Assembly: GCA_002339675.1 (NCBI GenBank)
Contig: DDKB01000017.1
Coordinates: 708,327-772,326 of the forward strand
From: Stutzerimonas stutzeri
GTDB taxonomy: Bacteria; Pseudomonadota; Gammaproteobacteria; Pseudomonadales; Pseudomonadaceae
Direction: 5' to 3'
Length of the DNA stretch: 64,000 bases
This document shows positions 18,154-27,370 of this stretch, piece after piece (position 1 is the first letter of the stretch; every line of letters begins with the position of its first letter). Both the position numbers and the translations under genes were made by a program. The notes under the pieces are model-generated. The model was not told the origin of the DNA, did not search any database, and worked only from the letters and a program-made list of their open reading frames with translations.

Positions 18154-18312
18154 TCAAGCTGCCAGAAGGAGCGAAGCCTCCCAGTTGGTCGACTGGGAGG
18201 CTTCGCGGCGATAGCTGCCTTTGCCCTTTTTCGGTTGTTCCTGGCGGCTGCGAAACAGCGGTTGTGCCACCAGCGACTTGGCCTTGTTCGGCCGCTTTCG
18301 CGTCTTGCTCAT
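18154..18312 (-). CDS. arfA: Alternative ribosome-rescue factor ArfA
   Basis: This 52-residue basic peptide has the ArfA core AQPLFRSRQEQPKKGKGSYR and ends TNWEASLLLAA. ArfA brings release factor RF2 to ribosomes stalled on non-stop mRNAs when trans-translation fails. The ATG at 18312 follows a strong ggaggg site; upstream in-frame sequence is not family-like. A 15-bp hairpin sits inside codons about 36-48 (separate entry). In E. coli arfA such a hairpin makes the mRNA non-stop, so active ArfA appears only when tmRNA is limiting. The same control is likely here. Confidence 0.92.
   Translation of the reverse strand: MSKTRKRPNKAKSLVAQPLFRSRQEQPKKGKGSYRREASQSTNWEASLLLAA
18171..18206 (-). promoter_or_regulatory. 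Hairpin inside the arfA coding region (non-stop mRNA signal)
   Basis: A perfect 15-bp inverted repeat (GCGAAGCCTCCCAGT with its complement, loop of 6) lies within the 3' part of arfA, ending about 15 bases before the stop. In the coding direction it is followed by a moderately pyrimidine-rich run (tccttctgg). It fits the RNase III site/terminator known in proteobacterial arfA genes. Confidence 0.85.
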
Positions 18313-18443
18313 CGATACCCTCCGGTGCGCCCGTGGTTCGGGTGCAGGCATCATAGGCACAGGACGGCAAATGTCCAGCCGCTTGGATGACCCCGGACGG
18401 TCGAGCGGATGACCGGGCTGTCACTGATCGTCGAAGAAGTCGC

Positions 18444-19472
18444 CTAGAGCCCGAGGCGCCGCCCGCTCAGCTGGAGGCAGAGCGTCGACAGACCGATCCA
18501 CGGGTCGCCCTCGGCCTGCCCCTTGATCTGCTCGTCAATTTGCTGGGCGTCGGCCAGCAGACGCTGCCAGCCCGCCGCGTCGTGGCGCTGCAGCGCCTTG
18601 CCGACCAGCGGCTTGCGCTTGTCCCACACCGGCGGGCGGGCCTGGCTGAAGGCGCGGTCGAGGGGGATCCCCTGGCTGTATTGCTGCGCAATATTGGCCA
18701 GCTGGCGCACCTCGCGTGCCACGGCCCAGAGGATCACGGGGGCTTCGATGCCTTCGCCACGCAGGCCCGTCAGGATCTGCAGGACATGCTCCGGCTGGCC
18801 GAGCAGCGCGGCATCGATCAGCCCGAAAACGTCGTAGCGGGCGCTGTCGGCTACCGCGGCATGGACCGTCTCGACCGTCACTTGGCCGCCCTCGGCCAGC
18901 AGCTTGAGCTTTTCGATCTCCTGCGCCGCCGCCAACAGGTTGCCTTCCACTCGCGCCGCGATCAGCTCCACGGCGTCCTGGTCGGCGGCGAGTCCCGCCT
19001 GCGACAGCCGCTGACGGATCCACGTGGGTAACTGCTGGGCATCCACCGGCCAGATCTGCAGGAACTGCACGGCCTTGCCGTCGATCAGCGCCTTGGCCCA
19101 TTTGGTCTTTTGCGTATTGCCGTCGAGCTTGGGCAGGCTGACCAGCAGCACGGTGTCTTCTGCAGGGCGCGCGAGGTACTCGATAATGGCGGCGGCGCCC
19201 TTGTCGCCGGGCTTGCCGGAGGGCATGCGCAGCTCGATCAGGCGCTTTTCGGCGAACAGGGAGAGGCTTGCTCCGGCCTCGATGAGCTGGCCCCAGTCGA
19301 AACCGGACTCGACGTTGAGCACCTGGCGCTCGGCGAAGCCTTGCTGGCGGCAGGCATTGCGGATGGCATCGCTGGCTTCCTGGCACAGCAGATGCTCGTC
19401 GCCACTGACTACGTAGACCGGTGCAAGCGGGCCTTGCAGATGCTTGCCGAGCTGGGCGGGAGGTAATTTCAT
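18444..19472 (-). CDS. holA: DNA polymerase III subunit delta
   Basis: The 342 residues are normal for HolA. The N-terminal MKLPPAQLGKHLQGPLAPVY leads into the clamp-loader domain (VYVVSGDEHLLCQEA). The C-terminus ends LSTLCLQLSGRRLGL. Delta opens the beta clamp in the clamp loader. The ATG at 19472 matches the family N-terminus; the upstream frame does not. lptE lies 40 bp upstream on the same strand, as usual. Confidence 0.95.
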   Translation of the reverse strand: MKLPPAQLGKHLQGPLAPVYVVSGDEHLLCQEASDAIRNACRQQGFAERQVLNVESGFDWGQLIEAGASLSLFAEKRLIELRMPSGKPGDKGAAAIIEYLARPAEDTVLLVSLPKLDGNTQKTKWAKALIDGKAVQFLQIWPVDAQQLPTWIRQRLSQAGLAADQDAVELIAARVEGNLLAAAQEIEKLKLLAEGGQVTVETVHAAVADSARYDVFGLIDAALLGQPEHVLQILTGLRGEGIEAPVILWAVAREVRQLANIAQQYSQGIPLDRAFSQARPPVWDKRKPLVGKALQRHDAAGWQRLLADAQQIDEQIKGQAEGDPWIGLSTLCLQLSGRRLGL

Positions 19473-19512
19473 CGGACGGATCGGGAGCCTGCGCTGACAG
19501 GCCCCCTGCTGG

Positions 19513-20118
19513 TCACTGCAACGGCAGTTCGATGGGAGATTGTTGCGGCTTGGCCGCCTGCTCACGGATCTGCGCCTCGATGGCCTCGGCCTCGGCGCGG
19601 CGCTTGGCCTCGGCAGTCTGCTGCCGCTGGTCCAGCTCTGCAGGGGTGATGCGGCTGACGCGCATGACCAGTTGCTGCAGCAGTTCGCGGCGCATTTCCT
19701 GGCGCAGCTGGGCGGCTTCCTGGTCCGAGCTGATCAGGTTGCTGCTGTCATGGACGTAGACCCGCTGCACCTCGATGTGGTCGTCGAACAGCACCGTTTT
19801 CTCGGGTCCCCGGAGTTGGTAGTCCAGGCGGCTGGTCAGCTCGTACTCGGCGCTGCGTGCGGCCGTGGTGTAGCTGGCGGTGCGCTGGCGAGTCTGCTCG
19901 CGCACCAGATCGAGGGTATAGCGTGCGCCCTGGTGAACCCGTACGCCGTTGTGCTCGAGCAGGTCCTCGAGTTGCTGGGCGGTGTCGCCATAGCTGTTGC
20001 GTGCCTGCAGGTTCAGCTCCTGCAGGGCGAAGCGGGTATCTCCGGTTCCGCGCAGGTGGAAGCCGCAGGCGCTCAGCAGGAAGGCCAGGCCGACCACCAG
20101 CAGGTTGCGTTTGATCAT
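19513..20118 (-). CDS. lptE: LPS-assembly lipoprotein LptE
   Basis: The 201 residues begin with a lipoprotein signal with lipobox LSAC (MIKRNLLVVGLAFLLSACGF), then the conserved FHLRGTG. LptE plugs the LptD barrel in the outer membrane and helps place lipopolysaccharide. The C-terminal 40 residues are Ala/Glu/Gln-rich and probably helical, longer than in E. coli. It lies between leuS and holA. Confidence 0.95.
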   Translation of the reverse strand: MIKRNLLVVGLAFLLSACGFHLRGTGDTRFALQELNLQARNSYGDTAQQLEDLLEHNGVRVHQGARYTLDLVREQTRQRTASYTTAARSAEYELTSRLDYQLRGPEKTVLFDDHIEVQRVYVHDSSNLISSDQEAAQLRQEMRRELLQQLVMRVSRITPAELDQRQQTAEAKRRAEAEAIEAQIREQAAKPQQSPIELPLQ

Positions 20119-20162
20119 CTTGTTGTTCCCCTTGCCAGCCCGGCGCAGCGCGCCGCGGCGAA

Positions 20163-22769
20163 TCAGTTAGCGACGATGTTGACCAGCTTGCCCGGCACCA
20201 CGATGACCTTGCGGATGGTCAGGCCCTCGGTGAAGCGCACCACATTCTCGTTGGCACGGGCACTGGCTTCGACCGATTCACGGCTGGCGTCGGCCGGGAC
20301 TTCGATCTGGCCGCGCAGCTTGCCGTTGACCTGCACCACCAGGGTCAGGCTGTCCTGTACCAGGGCCGATTCATCGACCTTTGGCCATTGCGCGTCGATG
20401 ATCGCGCCCTGCCTGCCCAGCTGCTGCCAGAGTTCATGACAGATATGCGGGGTGATCGGCGCGAGCAGCAGGGCGACCGTTTCCAGGCCCTCCTGCAACA
20501 GGGCGCGGTCCTGTTCGCCCTCGGTCGCGGCTTTTTCCAGCACGTTCATCAACGTCATCACCTGAGCGATGGCGGTGTTGAATTTGTGGTGCTGGCCGAC
20601 ATCGACGCTGGCCTGCTTGATGGCGAGATGGATCGCGCGGCGCACGGCCTTCTGCTCGTCGCTCAGTTTGGCGGTATCCAGCATGCCTGCAACGCCCGCG
20701 CTGACGTGCGCGTGGGCCAGGCGCCACACGCGACGCAGGAAGCGGCTGGCGCCCTCGACGCCGGAATCGGACCACTCCAGGCTCATGTCCGGCGGTGAGG
20801 CGAACATCATGAACAGGCGGCAGGTGTCGGCGCCGTATGCATCGATCATCGCCTGCGGGTCGACGCCGTTGTTCTTCGACTTGGACATCTTCTCGGTGCC
20901 GCCGATTTCCACCGGTTGCCCGTCGCTGGCGAGCTTGGCGCCGATGACCTTGGCCTTGGCATCACGCTCCACGACGACGTCGGCCGGGTTGAACCAGTCC
21001 TTGCCGCCGTTTTCCAGGGTGCGGTAGTAAGTGTCCGCGATGACCATGCCCTGCGTAAGGAGGTTTTTGAACGGCTCGTTGGAACTGACCAGCCCCTCGT
21101 CACGCATCAGCTTGTGGAAGAAGCGCGCATAAAGCAGATGCAGGATCGCGTGCTCGATGCCGCCGATGTATTGGTCTACCGGCAGCCAGTGGTTGGCCGC
21201 GGCCGGGTCGACCATGCCTTGCGTGTAGTGCGGGCTGGCGTAGCGGGCGAAATACCAGGACGACTCGACAAAAGTGTCCATGGTGTCGGTTTCGCGCTTG
21301 GCTGCCGCGCCGCACTTGGGGCAGCTGCAGTCGTAGAACTCTGGCATGCGCGCCAGCGGTGAACCGGCGCCATCCGGCACCACGTCTTCTGGCAGGACTA
21401 CCGGCAGCTGGTCTTCCGGTACCGGTACGTCACCGCAGCTCTGGCAATGGATGATCGGGATCGGGCAGCCCCAGTAGCGCTGGCGGCTGATGCCCCAATC
21501 GCGCAGGCGGAACTGGGTGCGGGCCTGGCCGAGGCCCTTTTTCTGCAGGGCGACTTCCATGGCGTCGAACGCGCCGTCAAAGTCCATGCCATCGAATTCG
21601 CCAGAGTTGATCAACTCGCCGTGTTCGCCATAGGCATCCTGCCAGGGGGGCGGCGTCTGGTCTCCGGCGCTGGTGCGCACCACCGGCTTGATCGGCAGGC
21701 CGTACTTGGTCGCAAAGGCGAAGTCGCGTTCGTCGTGGGCAGGAACAGCCATCACCGCGCCTTCGCCATAATTCATCAGGACGTAGTTGGCGACCCACAC
21801 CGGCAACAGCTCGCCGGTCAGCGGGTGCTGCACGCGCAGGGTGGTGGCCAGCCCCTTCTTCTCCTGGGTGGCAATGTCGGCTTCGGCCACGCCGCCGCGC
21901 TTGCATTCGTCGATGAACGCCTGCAGCTCGGGGTTGCCCTGCGCGGCCAGGGTGGCCAGCGGGTGTTCCGCAGCGACGGCGACGTAGGTGGCGCCCATCA
22001 GCGTATCGGGGCGAGTGGTGAACACCTTCATCACGCCTTCGCTGCCGATGCTGGCCACGTCGTAAGGAAAGCTGATCTCCATGCCGCGCGACTTGCCGAT
22101 CCAGTTGCGCTGCATGGTCTTGACCTGCTCCGGCCAGCCGTCCAGCTCGTCCAGGCTATTGAGCAACTCATCCGCGTAGGCGGTGATCTTGAAGTAGTAC
22201 ATCGGGATTTCGCGCTTTTCGATCAGCGCGCCGGAACGCCAGCCGCGGCCATCGATGACCTGCTCGTTGGCCAGCACGGTCTGGTCGACCGGATCCCAGT
22301 TGACGGTACCGTTCTTGCGGTAGATCACGCCCTTCTCATACAGGCGGGTGAACAGCCATTGCTCCCAACGGTAGTAGTCGGGCTTGCAGGTGGTCACCTC
22401 ACGGGTCCAGTCGACGGCCAGGCCCAGGCTCTTGAGCTGGGTGCGCATGTAGTCGATGTTTTCGTAGGTCCATTTGGCCGGTGCGACCTTGTTTTTCATG
22501 GCCGCGTTTTCCGCCGGCATGCCGAAGGCGTCCCAGCCCATGGGCTGCAGCACGTTCTTGCCCTGCATGCGCTGGTAGCGCGCGATCACGTCACCAATGG
22601 TGTAGTTGCGCACGTGACCCATGTGCAGCTTGCCGCTGGGGTAAGGGAACATCGACAGGCAATAGAAGGTGTCCTTGCCGGGCTGCTCGCTGACTTCAAA
22701 GGATTTCTGCGCGTCCCAGTGGGACTGTGCGGCGGCTTCGATTTCGCGGGGCTGATACTGTTCGTGCAT
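20163..22769 (-). CDS. leuS: Leucyl-tRNA synthetase
   Basis: This 868-residue class I synthetase has the HIGH-type motif YPSGKLHMGHVRNY near residue 45 and KMSKSKNNGVDP near residue 620. The editing (CP1) domain carries TTRPDTLMGATYV. It charges tRNA-Leu in the cytoplasm. The ATG at 22769 (MHEQYQPREIE) matches the family; an alternative ATG four codons upstream cannot be excluded. The larger open frame upstream is not conserved. Confidence 0.97.
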   Translation of the reverse strand: MHEQYQPREIEAAAQSHWDAQKSFEVSEQPGKDTFYCLSMFPYPSGKLHMGHVRNYTIGDVIARYQRMQGKNVLQPMGWDAFGMPAENAAMKNKVAPAKWTYENIDYMRTQLKSLGLAVDWTREVTTCKPDYYRWEQWLFTRLYEKGVIYRKNGTVNWDPVDQTVLANEQVIDGRGWRSGALIEKREIPMYYFKITAYADELLNSLDELDGWPEQVKTMQRNWIGKSRGMEISFPYDVASIGSEGVMKVFTTRPDTLMGATYVAVAAEHPLATLAAQGNPELQAFIDECKRGGVAEADIATQEKKGLATTLRVQHPLTGELLPVWVANYVLMNYGEGAVMAVPAHDERDFAFATKYGLPIKPVVRTSAGDQTPPPWQDAYGEHGELINSGEFDGMDFDGAFDAMEVALQKKGLGQARTQFRLRDWGISRQRYWGCPIPIIHCQSCGDVPVPEDQLPVVLPEDVVPDGAGSPLARMPEFYDCSCPKCGAAAKRETDTMDTFVESSWYFARYASPHYTQGMVDPAAANHWLPVDQYIGGIEHAILHLLYARFFHKLMRDEGLVSSNEPFKNLLTQGMVIADTYYRTLENGGKDWFNPADVVVERDAKAKVIGAKLASDGQPVEIGGTEKMSKSKNNGVDPQAMIDAYGADTCRLFMMFASPPDMSLEWSDSGVEGASRFLRRVWRLAHAHVSAGVAGMLDTAKLSDEQKAVRRAIHLAIKQASVDVGQHHKFNTAIAQVMTLMNVLEKAATEGEQDRALLQEGLETVALLLAPITPHICHELWQQLGRQGAIIDAQWPKVDESALVQDSLTLVVQVNGKLRGQIEVPADASRESVEASARANENVVRFTEGLTIRKVIVVPGKLVNIVAN

Positions 22770-23017
22770 GGCTACTGGCATTGGATAGGGGCGGGCTGCT
22801 CGACGGCGGCGGTCGGGCGACGCGGTGCCGGGGGTACGGGCAGGGCGCGGCACGACGGGCCGGAAACGAACGCATGGAAGCGCCGTAGCATACATGACGC
22901 TCCGCAACCGAGGGAAACCCGATTTGCCGCGCCTCGCGGCCCCGTTTGTCGCGCCCGCCGTGCATGGCCGACAGTGAGCTACGCTTGATTAGGGGGCGGG
23001 AATACACGAGGTGAATC

Positions 23018-23467
23018 ATGGGTAGAGAGCGCCAAGCGGATGATGGCAACCTGTACGGACGCGTCCTGCAGCGACTGACGTCGGCCCTGGAGGAGGCGGA
23101 GCGCGGTAGCGACAACGGCTCGACAACAGCCGAGCTGGAGGTGGGCGGGCTGACGCCGGCCGAGTTCGACCTGATCCGGGCCTATCTGAAACAGGACTCG
23201 CAGTGGCTGTCGGGCTGGCACGCGGCGGCCGAGGAGCAGGCGCAGTTGGTGCGCCAGGCGACCCGGCCAGCGCTGCGCAACGTGCTTCGCCACCACCCGG
23301 GCAAGCGCTGCAAACAGAGTCCGCCGGCGCTGCAGCAGGCCATGACCTGTGCGCTCTGCGGCGCCAGCGTGCACTGGCCCGAGGGCGCCGGTGCGGTGGC
23401 CTGTTCGGCGTGTGGGTCACAGTTGCTGCGGGCGCGGCAACGGTTGCATACCTACCCAAAGCACTGA
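23018..23467 (+). CDS. Zinc-ribbon-containing small protein
   Basis: The 149 residues have a helical, charged N-terminal half and a C-terminal four-cysteine ribbon, CALCG then CSACGSQ, about 19 residues apart. It matches the general layout of proteobacterial zinc-ribbon proteins of the DUF1451 type. Function is not known. The start follows gaggtg. It is divergent from leuS and followed 72 bp later by an ElyC/YdcF gene. Confidence 0.82.
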   Translation: MGRERQADDGNLYGRVLQRLTSALEEAERGSDNGSTTAELEVGGLTPAEFDLIRAYLKQDSQWLSGWHAAAEEQAQLVRQATRPALRNVLRHHPGKRCKQSPPALQQAMTCALCGASVHWPEGAGAVACSACGSQLLRARQRLHTYPKH

Positions 23468-23539
23468 TGGCGTCCGCCGTGCCGACATGCGGACGCCTCG
23501 GCAGGTAAAGTAGCCCGGCCCGAATTGCCGGAGTTGCGC

Positions 23540-24328
23540 ATGCCGATTCGCTATTTCTTCAAACAACTGCTGCTGCCCCCGGGCGGTTTCCTGCTGCTGT
23601 TGCTGGCCGCCTGGGCGTTGCGGCGGCGGGCTCCGCATGCGGCGGCGCTCTGCTTCGTGTTGGGCTGCGGCGGGTTGTGGCTGATGAGCCTGCCGGTGAC
23701 GGTGGAATGGGCAGCGCGCCTGATCGAGCGCGAGCCGGCGCTCGATCGCGCCGAGTGGACCGGGCTGTCCCGGCAGGCCGGGGCGATCGTGGTGCTCGGG
23801 GCCGGTCGCGAGCAGGCCGATCCCGCCTGGGGTGGCGACCAGCCCAGCCACCTCGCGCTCGAGCGGCTGCGTTATGCGGCGAGGCTGGCGCGGGCGTCAG
23901 GACTGCCGATCCTTGCCAGCGGCGGCTTGCACTACGGCCAACCGCCGAGCGAGGCGCAACTGGCAGCCGATACGCTGCGCGACGATTTCCAGTTGCCGAC
24001 TCGCTGGCTCGAGGCGCGCAGCCGGACCACCTGGGAGAACGCACGCTACAGCGCCGAGCTGCTCAAGGCCGCCGGCATCGAGCGCGTCGTACTGGTCACC
24101 TCCGCGGCGCACATGGCGCGTTCGCGCTGGTGCTTTGAGACGGTCGGGTTGCAGGTGATCGCCGCGCCGGTGGGCTTCATGGGCGTGCCTAACGGGCGGC
24201 CCTTCGGTGGCTGGCTGCCCGAGGCCAAAGCCGTCTGGCAGAACAGCCTGCTGCTCAACGAGGCGGCCGGCCTGCTCATCTACCCGCTGGTCTACGAGGC
24301 GCCAGCCGGCGCGACCGCCGAGCCGTGA
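23540..24328 (+). CDS. ElyC/YdcF family (DUF218) envelope protein
   Basis: The 262 residues have two N-terminal membrane segments (about residues 10-30 and 35-55), then the DUF218 Rossmann-like domain with AGAIVVLGAGR, LPILASGGLHYG and VVLVTSAAHMARSR. E. coli ElyC acts in undecaprenyl-phosphate and peptidoglycan metabolism, and family enzymology is unsettled. The ATG at 23540 follows ggag; a TTG at 23525 is less likely. It converges on lnt. Confidence 0.9.
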   Translation: MPIRYFFKQLLLPPGGFLLLLLAAWALRRRAPHAAALCFVLGCGGLWLMSLPVTVEWAARLIEREPALDRAEWTGLSRQAGAIVVLGAGREQADPAWGGDQPSHLALERLRYAARLARASGLPILASGGLHYGQPPSEAQLAADTLRDDFQLPTRWLEARSRTTWENARYSAELLKAAGIERVVLVTSAAHMARSRWCFETVGLQVIAAPVGFMGVPNGRPFGGWLPEAKAVWQNSLLLNEAAGLLIYPLVYEAPAGATAEP

Positions 24329-24367
24329 GCGACGCGGGCGGTGCCTGATCGTCGGCGATCGCCGCGG

Positions 24368-25882
24368 TCAGGTTTGCCGCCGACGACGCAGCACACCCCA
24401 TCCGAGCAACAGCCCGCAGACCAGGATCAGCGGCCAGGAGCGCCACCGCAGGTAGGGTGTCAGGCCCTGCATCGGGGTGACTTCGCCGTAGAGCACGGTT
24501 TCCTCGAAGGCCGGCACCTGCCGGGTGATGCGGCCCTTGGGGTCGATCAGCACGGTGACTCCGTTGTTTGTCGCGCGGACCATCCAGCGTCCGGCCTCCA
24601 GCGCGCGCATCTGTGCCATCTGCAGGTGCTGCAACGGCCCTATGGAATGGCCGAACCAGGCATCGTTGCTCACCGTCAGCAACAGGTCGCTCTGCGCCGC
24701 GAGGCTTGCGGCGAACTCCGGATAGACCACCTCGTAGCAGATGAACGGCGCGACACGGTAACCCTTGGCCTCCAGCAGTGCCTGCCCCGGCTCGCCGCGG
24801 GCGAAGTCGGACATCGGCAGGTCGAAGAAAGCGATCAGGCCGCGCAGGAGGTCCTGCAGGGGGACGTACTCGCCGAACGGCACCAGCTTCTGCTTGAGGT
24901 AGGTGCCCCGGGCGTCGCCGACGGTGGTCAGGCCGTTGTAGTAGCGCGGCTCGCCGTCCGCGTTGGGCTGGCGTACCGGCACGCCGGTGATCATCGCCGA
25001 CTGCCGATCCCGCGCGAAGCGCCCCATCATCGTCAGGTAGCCTTCGGCATGTTCCTTGAGGATTGGTACGGCGGTTTCTGGCCAGACGATCAGATCGGCT
25101 GGGCGGCTGCGAAAGGTCATGTCGCGGTACAGCAACAGCTGCATTTCCAGCTTCTTCGGGTCCCACTTGACGCTCTGGGCGACGTTGCCCTGCATCGCCG
25201 CGACGGTGATCGGCTCGCCCTTGGGCTGGGTCCAGCGGTAGCGGTCCAGGCCCGGCGCACCGGCCCAGCACGCCACGAGCAGAAGCAGGGCGACAGCCAG
25301 TTGCGGTTTGCCGAGGCGCAGGCGGGCCAGCTCGATCACCAGCGCCGCGGACAGCGTCAGGGCAAAGGTGAGCAGCCAGACGCCGCCGATCGGTGCGAGA
25401 CCGGCCAGCGGACCGTCCAGCTGGCTGTAGCCGGCATACAGCCAGGGGAAGCCGGTCAGGACCCAGCCGCGTAGCGCGTCAATGGCCAGCCAGAGCGCAG
25501 CGAACAGCAGGGCGTTGAGCAGCGGCGCACCGGACTGGCGCAACCAGCGCGACCAGAGCCAGCCAAACAGCGCGAAGAACAGCGCGAGCCCGGCGACGAA
25601 GCCCAGGGTCAGCAGCCCGGCGAGCGCAGGCGGCGCATCGCCGAAATCGTGGATGCTGACGTAGACCCAGCTGACGCCCGAGGCGAACAGCCCGAAGCCG
25701 TAGCACCAGCCGCGGCGTGCGGCCTGCCCCGGCGAGAGATCGCCCAGCGCGAGGTATAGCCAGCCGATCGACACCAGCGCCAGCGGCCAGAAATCGAAGG
25801 GCGCCAGCGAGAGGGTGGTCAGTGCGCCAGCCAGCAGGGCCAGCAGGTTGCCCGGCCAGCCGGGGCGAGTGATCCAGTGCAT
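24368..25882 (-). CDS. lnt: Apolipoprotein N-acyltransferase
   Basis: The 504 residues have about six N-terminal membrane segments followed by a periplasmic nitrilase domain. The catalytic triad is visible as Glu in WPETAVP, Lys in LKQKLVPFGEY and Cys in FICYEVVYP. Lnt adds the third acyl chain to lipoproteins at the inner membrane. It precedes no gene directly but sits just downstream of corC on the same strand, the common corC-lnt order. Confidence 0.96.
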   Translation of the reverse strand: MHWITRPGWPGNLLALLAGALTTLSLAPFDFWPLALVSIGWLYLALGDLSPGQAARRGWCYGFGLFASGVSWVYVSIHDFGDAPPALAGLLTLGFVAGLALFFALFGWLWSRWLRQSGAPLLNALLFAALWLAIDALRGWVLTGFPWLYAGYSQLDGPLAGLAPIGGVWLLTFALTLSAALVIELARLRLGKPQLAVALLLLVACWAGAPGLDRYRWTQPKGEPITVAAMQGNVAQSVKWDPKKLEMQLLLYRDMTFRSRPADLIVWPETAVPILKEHAEGYLTMMGRFARDRQSAMITGVPVRQPNADGEPRYYNGLTTVGDARGTYLKQKLVPFGEYVPLQDLLRGLIAFFDLPMSDFARGEPGQALLEAKGYRVAPFICYEVVYPEFAASLAAQSDLLLTVSNDAWFGHSIGPLQHLQMAQMRALEAGRWMVRATNNGVTVLIDPKGRITRQVPAFEETVLYGEVTPMQGLTPYLRWRSWPLILVCGLLLGWGVLRRRRQT

Positions 25883-26023
25883 GGGAGTCCTTACAGACGG
25901 GAAGACGATAAAAGCCTTGGAGGTTGGAGCGTTTGACGAATGCGACCACCGCGGACGGGAGTCGATTCGCTGGGAGGCGGCTGGCGCCGGGGCAGGTCTG
26001 CGCTGTCCAGCGTCCAGCCTCGG

Positions 26024-26866
26024 TCAGCTTGCCCCTTCGGTACGTGTCAGGCGCAGCATATGGACGCGTCGGCTGTCGGCGTTAAGCACGCGAAAACGGA
26101 ACCCGTCGATCTCGGTGATCTCGTTGCGCTTGGGCAGATGACCGAAGGCGTTCATCACCAGCCCGGCAACGGTATCGAACTCCTCGTCGGAGAAATCGCT
26201 GGCGAAGAAGCTGTTGAAGCTATCGATCGGCGTCAGCGCCTTGACCAGGAAGTCGCCGCTGGGCAGTGGCCGGATGTAGCTGTCTTCCTCGATGTCGTGC
26301 TCGTCCTCGATGTCACCGACGATCTGTTCCAGCACATCCTCGATGGTGACCAGGCCCGCCACGCCGCCATATTCGTCGATCACGATGGCCATGTGGCTGT
26401 GGTTGGCGCGGAATTCGCGCAGCAGCACGTTCAGTCGTTTCGACTCGGGCACGAAGGTCGCAGGGCGCAGCAGATCCTTGATGTCGAAGGGCTGGTCGCC
26501 CTGCAGGATCAGCGGCAGCAGATCCTTGGCCAGCAGCACGCCGATCACCTCGTCGAGGCTGTCGCCCACGACTGGATAGCGCGAGTGCGCGGCGGAAATG
26601 ATCGCCGGAAGGAACTCTTTCGGTGACTGGTCGGCACGGATGCTCATGACCTGCGAGCGCGGCACCATGATGTCGCGCACCTGCAGATCGGCGACCTGAA
26701 TGGCGCCTTCGACGATCGCCAGGGCCTCGTTGTCGAGCAGTTTGTTCTGATGGGCGCCGCGCAATACCTCTAGCAGCTCCTCGCGGGTTTTCGGCTCATG
26801 GGCAAAAGCCTGGGTGATTTTTCCAAACCACGACTTCTGCCCGTTGCTCGATCGGTCTTCGCTCAT
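26024..26866 (-). CDS. corC: CorC/HlyC family CBS-domain protein
   Basis: The 280 residues have an N-terminal helix pair and two CBS domains (RDIMVPRSQVMSI, SRYPVVGDSLDEVIGVL, HMAIVIDEYGGVAGLVTIED). A C-terminal CorC_HlyC transporter-associated domain carries DEEFDTVAGLVMNAFGHLP. It is linked to magnesium and cobalt efflux. There is no membrane domain in this version. Confidence 0.95.
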   Translation of the reverse strand: MSEDRSSNGQKSWFGKITQAFAHEPKTREELLEVLRGAHQNKLLDNEALAIVEGAIQVADLQVRDIMVPRSQVMSIRADQSPKEFLPAIISAAHSRYPVVGDSLDEVIGVLLAKDLLPLILQGDQPFDIKDLLRPATFVPESKRLNVLLREFRANHSHMAIVIDEYGGVAGLVTIEDVLEQIVGDIEDEHDIEEDSYIRPLPSGDFLVKALTPIDSFNSFFASDFSDEEFDTVAGLVMNAFGHLPKRNEITEIDGFRFRVLNADSRRVHMLRLTRTEGAS

Positions 26867-26902
26867 GTCTTTGACTCAATGGTCCTTGCAGTGCCCATGG
26901 GG

Positions 26903-27370
26903 CTATTCGTCGGCATAGGGGTCTGGGTGACCCAGTTCAGCCAGCAGTTGACGTTCGAGGCTTTCCATTTCTTCGGCTTCTTCGTCTTCCAGGTGATCGT
27001 AGCCGAGCAGGTGCAGGCAGCCGTGGATCACCAGGTGCGCCCAGTGCGCCTCAAGGGCCTTGTGCTGCTCGGCGGCTTCGCGCTCGACCACCGCCACGCA
27101 GATCACCAGGTCGCCCAGCAGTGGAATGTCGAGCAACGGCTCGCCGTCGGGCCCCTCGGGCAGGTCGGCCGGAAAGGACAGGACGTTGGTCGGGTAATCC
27201 TTGCCCCGGTAGTCGCGGTTCAGCGCGCGCGCCTCGGGTTCGTCGACCAGGCGGATGGTGAGCTCGGAGTCCGCGCTGCGCTGGCGCAGGGCCAGCGCGC
27301 ACCATTGGCGAAACGCCGACTCGTCGGGCGTCTGCCCCTGGGTCGCCTGCTGCAGGTCCAGCTCAATCAT
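26903..27370 (-). CDS. ybeY: Endoribonuclease YbeY
   Basis: The 155 residues have the metal-binding signature HGCLHLLGYDHLED (HxxxHxxxxxH) near residue 115. YbeY acts in 16S rRNA 3'-end maturation and 70S quality control. The ATG at 27370 overlaps the ybeZ stop by 8 bases, so the two are coupled. The longer frame from 27505 lies inside ybeZ and is rejected. Confidence 0.95.
   Translation of the reverse strand: MIELDLQQATQGQTPDESAFRQWCALALRQRSADSELTIRLVDEPEARALNRDYRGKDYPTNVLSFPADLPEGPDGEPLLDIPLLGDLVICVAVVEREAAEQHKALEAHWAHLVIHGCLHLLGYDHLEDEEAEEMESLERQLLAELGHPDPYADE

Noticed and set aside
18121..18160. Fur-box-like or promoter-like A/T-rich stretch upstream of the second lytic transglycosylase
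   Set aside because: Matches to the Fur consensus are scattered and -35/-10 spacing is poor.
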